64,000 nucleotides of DNA from Topomyia yanbarensis (lineage: Eukaryota; Arthropoda; Insecta; Diptera; Culicidae). Below are positions 45,401 to 57,400 of the stretch, one piece after another. The stretch lies in contig NC_080672.1 in the NCBI RefSeq assembly GCF_030247195.1, positions 310,194,627 through 310,258,626 on the forward strand. Direction: 5' to 3'. Position 1 is the first letter of the stretch. Every line of letters begins with the position of its first letter. The position numbers and the translations under genes are program-made. Under the pieces are notes generated by a model, which saw only the letters and a program-made list of their open reading frames with translations, was not told the DNA's origin and ran no database searches.

Positions 45401-48400
45401 AGTCGGTGGTACAGAAAGTAACGTCATAGTGGGTGTAAAAACACCCACCGAAATGAACAGGAACCTTCACCATCGGATTTAGCTTCTTGTGATGGTACGT
45501 GGTAAAAACTCGGCTCTTAGAAACTCAGTAGGCTAGAATATTGAATGAAAAAAGCCTATTTCGTGTTCATTTTTAGGAATAGGGTAACTAAACTGATTTG
45601 GAGCTTTACGTATTTTGGAGCCTTTTCTTTATTCTTGGCAATCCCTTCAAATTCGTTTGGTTTAATGACGATAATTACAATTTCTGGGCCGTTTTTTATA
45701 TCCCAACATCGTTAGTTCATCTTTATTTTCTTCAAATTAATCAGAGTTCACTGTTGAAAAAATGACATCGAAAACGATTCAGAATTTCACGGTTGCCAAG
45801 AGGAATCCATAGTAGTGATACAATTAAATAATTTTTTTCTGATCTAATTATTTTATCTGTCTTTGGACAACGAACTTTACGAGTTTGAAAAGGATTTTTT
45901 AGTAAAGTTTGTCTTAGAAGTATAAAATAAGAAGTGTTCAAAATATGTCGTATATTGATTGGATGGGAAACACCAAATGTTTGTTCATAAGGACACAAGA
46001 CCTAACATAAAGTAAAGTGTTTCGGATTCGCCTCGTTAGTAACTAACACCAACTTAATGCTAGTTAGAAAAATCCAGGCTAATTAGCGACAATTCGGTGC
46101 TGGTTCTTTACCAAAAGACGGTTTCGGCTCACATTCCTCCTCGACAAACAAAACCTCTGTGCTTACTATCGAGACAGCACTCGGTACCAGCCAGTTGTTT
46201 AGCGTTCACGCAAAACGTGTGTCTTTTTGAATTTTAGTTCCTCACTAGCGCAAATTTGGTGCTGGTTTGGACTTATCTAACTAGCATTAAGCTGATGTTA
46301 GTTACTGACTAGGAAAATCCGAAAGACTAAAAAACCATACTTAAATTAATTGGTTCCAATTTATTGTGGACACCGCATGATTTGCTTAATGGCTGTTGAA
46401 AAATGGATTTTTTTCTCAAATTGAATTGTAAATCTATGAAAATTATGCTAATTCAATGTTTATTTGTTTTCGTAACAATGTCGTTCCTAAGCATTCGATA
46501 GTAACTAAAAACGTTGTTTCCAATATACTTTCGATCACATTAAGTGCATCCAAAATATATTTGAACATTCCAACTTGGCGCAGTAGGGTCCAATAAGAAG
46601 AAATTTTATGATGTATAGACATGCCAATTTAAAGTTTAAGCAAATTAATGAAACGTCCATTGATATCTTCCCTCCAAGAGTAGTAGTTTTGCATAAGAAA
46701 CGGGTCGAGAACGTAACGCTGAAAATCATAATTTTAAACGGTCGAAAAAATCAAAAGGCGGACTTCTAAAAGGCATACTTTCTGGAAGGCGAAATTTCAA
46801 AAGGCAAACTTTGTAGAAGGCGAAATTTCGAAATTCATAGCGCAGAAAAACTAAATATTCTTTTAAAGTATTTGATTTAATAATAAATATTTAAATAACA
46901 CTAATATAGTTAGTTTGTCTATCATATTTCTATGAAAAAATCATTTTTGGATGAATCTTCAATGAAGTCCATATTGCCAGTCATGTGCCGTTGATATTTT
47001 ATGGAATATAGTTTTGTTCACTTCTTCGAAATTATTTGGAGCTATATTCGAATGTTTTTTCAAGAATGCGCATCACCTTCCCATCTAATCCTAGAATCAA
47101 CATGTTACTCTATCCCGATTTCCTGAACCATTTTAATTGCACTGGGTGATCGATTTCAGCCAGATTTGCCTATTTGTTATGCCTGTGGTATTTTATTTGA
47201 CATAAAACCGGCATAAGGTCATTTGGCATGACATTGTTTTTATCAAATCAAATGGAAGTATCTGATTGCATCAAGTTGTCCTTCAGATAACTATTAAACA
47301 CGCCTTAGGCAGTCACGCTGAATCATTCACTACAGCATCTAGCACAATATCGTGAAATCAGTCTCGATGTTCTTCCAATAGTCCCTTTGGTCAAACATCA
47401 AATCAACAACAGCAACCATGATGTTATATCCCCGATCCTTTCTGACACCCGATCCGGCTTATGATGGTGACCTCATCCGGTCAATTCGGCTCGGTAATTT
47501 CTCAACAGCTGTGTATTCAGCAAATTTAGAAACTGATATCTAAGTAAAGTGAAATTAGCTTGCTGATTTTCGGTGAAATATTTTCCGAGGCTCAGCACTC
47601 AAACGTCACTTTTACTGAGATGTCAGCAAAAAATAATGCTTGCTGAATCTCAGTTTGAGGTTTCGGCAAAAGATGCAAAAAGAGCTGAGATTCGGCAGAA
47701 AAAATTAAGTGTGTAAGGAGGGTATATGTCCTCCCGAAGCTACTCAAGATACTGTACACCTAAAATTAGTTCCACAATTGCAGCTTGCCGACGGACGCAA
47801 TCAGCCCGATCTCATCAACGACATTCATCTGTTTTCCACGGAACTTTTTTACTATGGCAGCGACTTTTCCCGGTCAGGCAAAGCTAAGGCACGGTGTCTT
47901 TGTCGAACAACTTTATTAAAAAAAATCGGCATCTATAAAACTTCGGGATATGAAAGAATGGACTTTTCCCTTTCATTTGAAAATAAAATAAAAATATTCA
48001 ATCGGGGGGTTTAGAACAACTTTTTATTTTAAAGTTTTTTGATTGAAAACTTAAGTTTTTTAATGAAATTATTTCGCATTTTTGCTACTAATTGGTACTA
48101 TATACATTCAAAACTGTCTACAACTTTGTAGAATGCTATAAATTGATATAAAATCACCCGTGTGCGGGGCCCATGGATTAAGAAGTCGATTAATAAGGAC
48201 TTACAAAAAAAATGTTGGGTTTAAATGAACAGTAAATTCAGATAAATTTCAATGTATACAAAGTCCCATTCTCAGCAGAAAAAAATATATTTTCAGATTT
48301 CTCCGGGTCTTGGGCTAAAATGACACTTTATGAACAAAGAGGTGTGGAAAGGTGTTGACCAAATTTATTCGATAATCTTATACCTTTTCAAGATATTGAT

Positions 48401-51400
48401 TAATGTTGTAACGGATTTTATCATGCCTTTTTCATTTCTTTTCTCGCTCTAGAGGATAGCTAATGTAAACTAGAATGACCCTTCTTCCTGATCCTATCCT
48501 GCCTGGTAAAATACAATATGCTTAAATTCAAAGCTTTATATTTGAATGAACTAAAGTAGACAGTTCGAGTCATTGTAATAAACGACGTATTTTATTGCAA
48601 TTTTAGGTTGAGAATCCTGTTTGTCTTTATCAATATTAAAATAAAGATGATTGAAAAAGAAAAAAAGCTCTTCGAGTTTTGGATCCATGTTTGCTATCTT
48701 TTGGGGTAGATTCATTTCATAAGAATTTACAGATGCAGATTTTTGCTTGTCCTCAAATTTTATTTCCAAATCTAACACACTTCACATAATCTTAGAAAAA
48801 AGAACAAAACCAAGTTTCATAATTTCCTTTAAGAAGAAATTCCGGAGTCGTCATTCAATAAATTCTCAAAGTAATACAAGTCTGTTTATTGAAGATCTCC
48901 CTCATAATATGGGATAAGAGCAAAGACAACATATCAAGAAGACAGAGTTGCCAGATCAGTTCTGAATCTGAAGACATTAACAGCAATACGTCTTTCGGGT
49001 AAAGGTGATACTTTTTATATCCACTTTTATATTGAGATCGCTATCTTCGTACAATATACAAAACCTTTATTTCTCATTTACTATTGCGATTTCTGTTCAA
49101 TGTACAGCGACTCCCAAAAGTTAACAAACTTGAACATAAATCTCATCGAATGATTTTTCTATCCTTCATGAAACTGCCAATCAAGATTCTCAATTGAAAT
49201 AAAATCAAATGACTGAACACCTAATCGAGTTTGATCAAATATAAGGTTAAAATTTAGGCCAAATGTATCCCACAAGATGCTTACGAGCAAAAAGGTTGAT
49301 TCAAGATTACATCAATCATACTCCAGAATTAGTGAAGAAAAAAAGAAGAAACAAATATATCTGTGACAGAAAAAAACTGCTTCATTTTGCTGCATTACCC
49401 AGCATCTTTCAAAAGAGTCTTAATTTTGTTCAAATTTTATCTACTCTTCTCTATATCTCCATGCTCCTAAAATATCATTGGTGCGCAAAAAACGGTGGAA
49501 TCTGGAATTATGTTTTTTACGCTTAAAGGTGGGACTTTGCTAGTATTCAAGTTCCTCTGAGCACACTGTTAAAATAAGTCAATCCCTTTTTACAAATAAA
49601 AACGGTTTTGGAATAAAGCTTTTTAACCAATAGGCCCCGTGCGAATCTAGAAACTTTGATAAAAATTTAATAGCTTTCTCTGGCGATTTTAGATCGTAAT
49701 GTAGTTTTCTACAAAGTTGTACACAATGAAATTCAGATTATCACTTTTGGTAATATTTCTCACTTTTGGTAATATTTGAACGTCTAAAGTACTACCTATG
49801 GGCAAAAATGTGAACCAGTTCCATTGAAAAACCTATATTTTCAAACAAAAAAAAACTTTAAAATAAAAAGTTGTTTCGTCAGCACCTGCCCTACGTTGTG
49901 TTCCAGGTACGAAGTTTAATTGGTCGTCGGAAGCTGGAATTTCCATCGTAGCCAACTAATGGACATTGGCAGACTTCAAGGTTGGCGCGACAAGTTCTAG
50001 GAATCTGTTACAAATAAACACAAATTATCTTCGTACAACTTTATTTTGCTTAACCCAGCGACGGGTTCTCTTCTCTCTTCTAAGCCCGGTGACGGGTAAA
50101 AAAAACTCTTCTAAGCCCGGTGACGGGTAAATCTTCCACTAAAGCCCACGACGGGTAATTTTCCTTAAAGCCCACGACGGGTTAAAGACCGACTGCCTAG
50201 AGCAGTGGCTAGACTACAACTAGTTTATTCAAGGCATAAAACATATTTCTTTGAAATTAAAAGTAAATTATTCTAATTTTGATTGGCAACCTGGCAACAC
50301 GGACGATGTATGTTATCCACACGCATTCCGTATTTTCCTCACCATCGCGAGTGTGAGGAGTGAAATTGTGCTCACTAACTGTGTTGATGATAGGGATGAC
50401 AACAAAGGGAGCAACCATAAATAAGGCTGTGCCGCAACAAAAGTTGTTCTGGAGCCCCCGACAGAATATTTTAATTTTACTTTCAAATGAAAGTGAAAAG
50501 CCCATTCTATCACAGGCTGAAGTTTTAGCGATGCCGATTTTTTTCGAATAAAATTGTTCTACCAAACACACCGTGAAGGATGCTGCTATGGATTCTGCGC
50601 ACCCTGAATTCGATCCACAATTGCAGTTTACCACCGTATATAATCAGCTCGCTTCCATCACCGACTGTATGTTGACAACGAAATCTGAAAGCAGTGACTA
50701 TCGTAGTCTCATTAGACTCATTTGTTTACACAGAATGTATAATATATTCATTGCATTTACCTGTGTAAACAAATGAGGTAACATTGTATATGTTCTTTCG
50801 AAGTAGGACATACAGATGCTGAAACCCACTCCTATTACAGGCAGACGCCACCATATTACTTGCAGGAACATCTTAGTATCAACTATCAGAACAGGAGAGG
50901 ACTACGCACAAAAATTGACGAGTTGTTCGTCGCTGTTTCAGAGGTCGAATATGATGTTATTATTCTAACCGAAACAAGGGTGAATGTTCAAATCAATTCA
51001 CTCCATTTATTCGCCTCAAGTTACACGGTTTTTCGTAACGATCACGATCCAGACAGTACAAAAATGTGGTGACGGTGTGCTTATCGCAGTCTCCAATCGG
51101 CTCTCGTTCAAACCTTAAACTGATAGTAACGAACTCGAACTATGAGTAGATATTCGCGGTCGAAATCCGACTATTTGTGAGCGTGTAGTGTATATTCCCC
51201 CTGATTCCGTAAGTTATTTAGATATCATTCAGAAGCACATAGACTCAGCACTTGACATCGCAACTTCCATCTTACTCAACACGGCTCATCCACTGTTTGG
51301 TGACTATAATCAACAGCGACTTCTTTGGAAGAGTCCCTCCGGCTATGCCTTCGCAGATCGTTCTGAATATATCTTTTCAAGAACGAGTATTGCCTTACTG

Positions 51401-54400
51401 GGCGTAATGAATGAACATGCTTCAAATATGTACAGTAAATAACAGACGAAATCAAACCCTGGGGCTCCTGTTTGTAAATGAACAAGCTTCAATTAACTGT
51501 TCCGCTTCAGAAACCCTTGAGCCGTTAGTTGCTTATGACACACATCATCCTTCTCATCTAGTAACGCAGATTTGTCCCCAGTTACTTGATTATGATGAAA
51601 TGCTGAATATTAGGGAGTTCAATTTTTCGAAAACTGATTTCTCTAGCCTTGAGGCTAGGCTGATGTTGCCGTGGCAAACCTTTCACTGGTCCTGAAACAG
51701 CTTTTCAGAACACATGTTCCCGCACCCGACCAAACCCAGCATGGTCCAATCGTCAACTACGTAAACTGAAAAGAGTGCGAGCAACTTCGTTTCGGCATTA
51801 CACCAGCCGACGAAACCCTTTTACAACACGAGAGTTCATTCATACCAACAACAGTGTATGTAGCAGCTTCCTTCGAACGATATGCATTGTCCATATACAC
51901 CAAAATACACACAAAAATGCATTTATCCTAAGAAGTGCTCTAACAATTGATATTTTTTTTCTATTCTATTCGAACTCTTACACCCTGACAACTAACAACT
52001 TTTTTTAATAAATATACTCGTGCCAAACGGGGCCATTCATAAATTATGTAAGACTTTAAGGAGAAGAGGGTATAACAATATGGAAATAAAATTGAGTACG
52101 CAAAATCTGTATAACTAACAAATGACCTTTTGTATGATCGATTCTCAAAAGTATGCACAATAATCATTATACCTAAAAACCGTTATGCCGAATGTTCATT
52201 ATGCTAAATGCCTTTATGCCAAATGACCAAAATCCGCCGGGCAATATGAGCCAAACTATCATTTTGTCAAATGGCAGTACACCAAGTTAGTTCCAGCCGC
52301 TACAAAGGTACAGTCATATTAGACTGAAATAAAAAATAATTTAAAACGGTTATGAAATTTTTTATTCCATTTCGTCGTTTCCAAGATATTTTAGATTGTG
52401 TTTCAATAAAATGCATCACGTGGTGCGTGTCCCAAAATTAAAAAAAGATGTACTTTTCAAGCGACCTAGTAAATGTTGTAGACCTGGTGAAATAAAACAC
52501 AAAACCACGTATGATCAATTTAAAATACACTGGAACCTCCATTTTCGAACCAAAGCGAGGTTCGTATATTGAAGTAGTTCGTAAAAAAGTGTGCTTTATT
52601 TAGGATATAGTTCGGAAAAAAAGTTCTTACTTCAAATTGTTTCGTCACAGCAGTTCACAAAATTTAACAAATAGAACATAACCATTGGGGACCATTCATA
52701 AATTAAGTAACGCTTTTAGGGGGGTGGGGGGTGTAGGGTGTACGACAAGTTGTGACATAGGGGGGAAGGGGAGTAAGCTAGATCGTTACGTAAAATGTTT
52801 CCACCGAAGAAAAAAATATCAAGGAATTTGTTACGTAATAGAGGAGGGGGGATGGAGAAATTAGTGACAATTTGTTACATGGGAGTCAATTTTGGGCAAT
52901 TTTTGCGTTACGTAATTTAAAAATTGTTCCTTTTTGGGTATTTAAAAAACGGGCTTGACAAGCAAATAAAAATGGATCTTTGGCGCCATTCCGAGATCCA
53001 AGACGGCGATTTACGGTTGAGCAATATTGTATGCACGTGTTATAACAATATGGGTATGTTTGGAACGGGATTGATGGGTAGCCGATGGAACCGGGTACTT
53101 GGCGCTATTTTGAAAACCAAGATCCGGTTGAGCGAAATTCTCTATAACCATAGCACTATATCTATACCCATTCTGGAAATACTCATACTGTTGGGGTTGT
53201 ACAAATTTTATCTTAACCGGATGTCGCCATTTTGATTTACAAAATGGTTTCTGACATCGATATCCGTAATCCACTTGTTAATCACATTCTAAAAATACGG
53301 CCATTGTTGAGCTTATAGACCAATGTTTTTCAACCGGGGGTGAATTCACCTCCAGGGGTACGTCAGAATATGAATTATTCCGGATAAATTTCAACTTGTT
53401 ATCCTAAAATTTCCATCGAATTATTAACTCTGTAATATGGAGACAATAATTCTATGAAAATTTTCGGATAACAAGTCGAAATTTACCCGGAATAAATCAT
53501 AATCTGACGTACCCCGGGGGTGAATTCACCTCCGGTTGAAAAACACTGTTATGGACAATTTATTTAAACTGGAAGTCGTAATTTTGAATTGTGAGATGGC
53601 TTCAGACATCGATTTCTGTCGTCTACTCGTCAACCCCATTCTGAAAATATCCATATTGTTATAGAGAATTAATTCAAATCGAAGGTCGCCAACTTGGATT
53701 GCAAAATGGCTTCAGGCATCCATTTCAGTCATGGACTCATCAACCGCATTCCTAAAATACTCAACTTTTATTAGTAATAGGGTTACTGTGCCCTAATTCA
53801 TCTTAGCACCTCTATTCATCCCACCCATTTGAACACATTAGTTAGAGCAGTGTCTGCTATCTCTATTCAGCGCATTAGCTCAAATGGTAGAATGAATAAG
53901 GGTGCGTTGTACTCGACTTTTCGCTTCGCTCTAACGCAAGTATTTTACAATTTCCAAGCCAAATTTTTTATTGATCTGCTTCTTAAGAACGAAGCAAAGA
54001 TGTTGATACATATTTAAGCGCAATTCAATCAGTGTAAGCCGAGTTATCGGCGAAATAGTATGACATCGTTACTAATGAGATGAATAAGGGCTCGTCCACC
54101 CTAGCTAAGAATTTGTTAAATTGTATACAACTTCATACGGTACTGCACGTACTCAAACTTTTTTTTAGGAATAAGGTTTGATGAACACTTTATGTAAGAA
54201 AGCACCTATTTTTTATTGAAAATTTAGAGATTAAATTTATTTCAGCATCTAACGACTTGTTAACTATCAAAATAGTTTAAAAATGACAAAGTTATTAATG
54301 TTTTTTTCCAAATTGGAAACCTCACTCTCATGAAATTTTAAGGGTACGCTCATATATAAAATTTTCAAAAAATCGATAACTTTACTGGTCAGATTACGTA

Positions 54401-57400
54401 AACATTTTTAAGTATGTGTGTAGACTTTAAAGTTAAAGTTGGAAAACACAACGATATAAGGTATTGTTATAGAATCCCATATTTCGCGACACTGCCTCAT
54501 TAACCCCTTAAGAAATCATGCGAACAAGTGCCGAACAAATAATCCTGCTATTATTCAACCGATTTTGTTGACAAACAGATCATTAGATGCGAAATGTTCT
54601 CTCTAGATTTTCATTGAAACAAAGATGCTTCATTATAAAACTTTAGAGAAATTTTCATATTCCAGATCGTAAAATAACGGTGCTTTTTATAGTGATGTCA
54701 CAAAATCGTGTTGTGGTTTAATAAAAGAACATAACATAGCATACCGTTGGACGATCATTTCTTTTTTCCACAATAAGAAAATAAGTAAAAATCAGTTGAA
54801 AAAGGGCAGCGTAGCCAATTTTTAGTGCCAAAGATTTTGAGGGTATTCAACATCCATTCAATAAAAATCTACAACCTACACTAGGTCCTACAAAATCACT
54901 GTAGCACCGTGTTGTTTCTTGAAATTATGAACTTTCTTCACGTTTCTGCATCAAAAACAATATGTTCAAAATAAACATGAAATTTCTTATAAATACATAG
55001 TCCTAGTCATCTGACGGTCGCCACATCAACGATGTTTTGTACGACTGTGCTGATATACTTTCTTGAATAAAAATACACAAGTGTAAAGTGACAGTTCATT
55101 GAGAAAACCCCATAAAAATAAAAAAGTAATCTTCAGACAAAACATATCCCAATCTCTTGTTAAAGTTCTAAACTACAAAACTATTATCACAAAATATGGG
55201 CGGGATATGGAACAGATTTTTTTTTCAAATTCGCCGGACAAAGTGCAAAAATTGTTCACCATAAAAATAAACTTTCTGTGCATAATTGCTTGGCTTGGCT
55301 AGTTCAACCCTTTATAAGGCCCAGAGTTTGGGGCTATTAATGGATGTTATTGTAATAGAAACACGGTTCTTTCACTTAGTTTAGAATATATTTACATTTA
55401 TTTCGTAATAAAATAATGTTTTGAAAATATACTTGGTACCGCCCGTACCGCCGTTAGAAAACGTCAGTCTTCGTAATGTTTGATGTATTTCCAACGAGAT
55501 TGGTGGAAATATAAAGACAAATCGAGCTGGATCGGAAATTCAGAAAGAAATTAAGGTGTTTTACTGGTTATTACCTGTTTAACAGTAAATAACCCCTGGG
55601 TTCTGATGATAAGTTGAAAAATGAGACTACAATTTTTACCACTCATAAACCAAATTTTCGGATTAAAAATAGTTGTTTTTACAAATCTTCATCACCAACT
55701 TATAGGGTCTAGAGTATTTTTTTCAAAAGCTAATTTTATTATTCAAAAGGAAATCGCCGCATTTTTTCAAAAAACTCTTTACCAATCTAACACTTTTCAC
55801 TGTATCTCAATAAAAAGTGATAAGAAGTATTGCCAGACTCCAAACAAGTAGATTTCATAAGATTGGAACACTTCTTACTTCACATTTCTGCGTTATGAAC
55901 GAAACGAAAAGGTGGCAATATAGTTGCCACTGCCTTATAGTTAATAGTGTGTAATTGGGATACCCGTCACAAAGTGCGCCACGATGACGGACTTTTTTTC
56001 CGTTGGAACCAGCGTTAATTACAAACTATCGAACGTTGTTACCATGGCTGCCGTAAGCAAATTGTTACAGCCGTCAATTTTTTCTGTATATACCACACTT
56101 GTATTTGTAGGTGAACCCACTACCAGCTGACAGTACAATAGAATGAAAAATCGATGAACTTTATATGACATCAGTTGAACTTTATAAGCATTAGTCCATT
56201 ATCGAAGGTACCTGTGTTCCTACTACCCAATTCTCAAACGAATATTGATATCAGACTAGCTCGCGCTTTTAGCAATACTCCTACGGCCGGCTGCTGTAGT
56301 TTAGGGAACAACTAAATCACTCTCGATGGCCGGCTATCCAGTTTAAATACAAGAAAAATCATAACTAAATATCTTTTTGCTGTGAGTATACGTGTACTCG
56401 GAGATTAACCATCCCACCGGCGTGGATTGTGGCGAATCCTAGACCTGTACCTGTCCTTCAGTCCAACTCCGAAATACCTATGGAAACGTCGCTGAGTCGG
56501 GGGCCTTCCTTAAGTAGGTATTACATCAACATTTCCTACCCTATCCTAAGTATCGGTGAAGATGGTCGTGGCCGGCAATAACGATTCTCATGCTATTGGT
56601 TTACTGAACTCATAAGAGATAAAGTTCATTTCCGATCATTTATCTCACAAGCAAGATGAGTTGAGCTACCTATAGGCAACATGACAATCGTTAGTATGCA
56701 ATCTACGAATAGCACTGTGCTTCGCAATGCAACGCAACGCAATCAGTCCAATATCGAAGGTACCAATATCATTTTTAATCTAAACGCGAAAACGAGTGTG
56801 CGGCGAAAATAATGAACGCCCTCTTTGCCCTAGGACGTTATGTTATGTTCGATTTCACAAGCTTCTGGTGGTCTCCTATTTTAAAAAATATTTCAGTACC
56901 AGTATTTTACCGGTACCGCCGGTATTGAGTTCATCAATAACACGGTACAGGATTTTGTCAAACAATGCCGGGAATAATAAAGAAATAATAAGCACACCGA
57001 AGAACTAAAAGCCACGTTATCACGATGTGTTTTGAAAACAGTGAAACTGAAATGATTGTGCTTCTCCTCTTAATAGATTCGAGTTATATTTATGCTTCGC
57101 ATTAAAACAGCTATTAATTTAGTTCAGCAAGTTCTACGAAGAAAGCTTTTTTCGATTCGTGAACAATTTTAGCTAGAATAATGGTCTTAGTTTTCAAAAC
57201 ATATATTACGCTAAAGTAAAAAGGAAAAGGCAGAAATCTACAGTATAAAAAAGAGAGACGTTATATATAGGGGTGGGCGTAGCGTAGTTGGTAAATCGAT
57301 TGCCTTGTACGCAGCGTACTTGGGTTCGAGTCCCGATCCCGCACATAGGGTTAGAAATTTTTCATAAGAGATTTTTCTAACTCGAAGAGGCGAATGACCT

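Noticed and set aside
45429..45448. GTGGGTGT/ACACCCAC hairpin as a regulatory element
   Set aside because: Eight-bp arms are too short to separate from chance in a 14-kb intron.
47709..48014. 101-codon ORF as an endogenous viral or host gene
   Set aside because: Its second half is the dispersed repeat found inverted at 50440-50570; the first half has no recognisable viral or host motif.
57266..57345. tRNA gene call
   Set aside because: Same SINE structure, with a 12-bp target duplication around the whole element.
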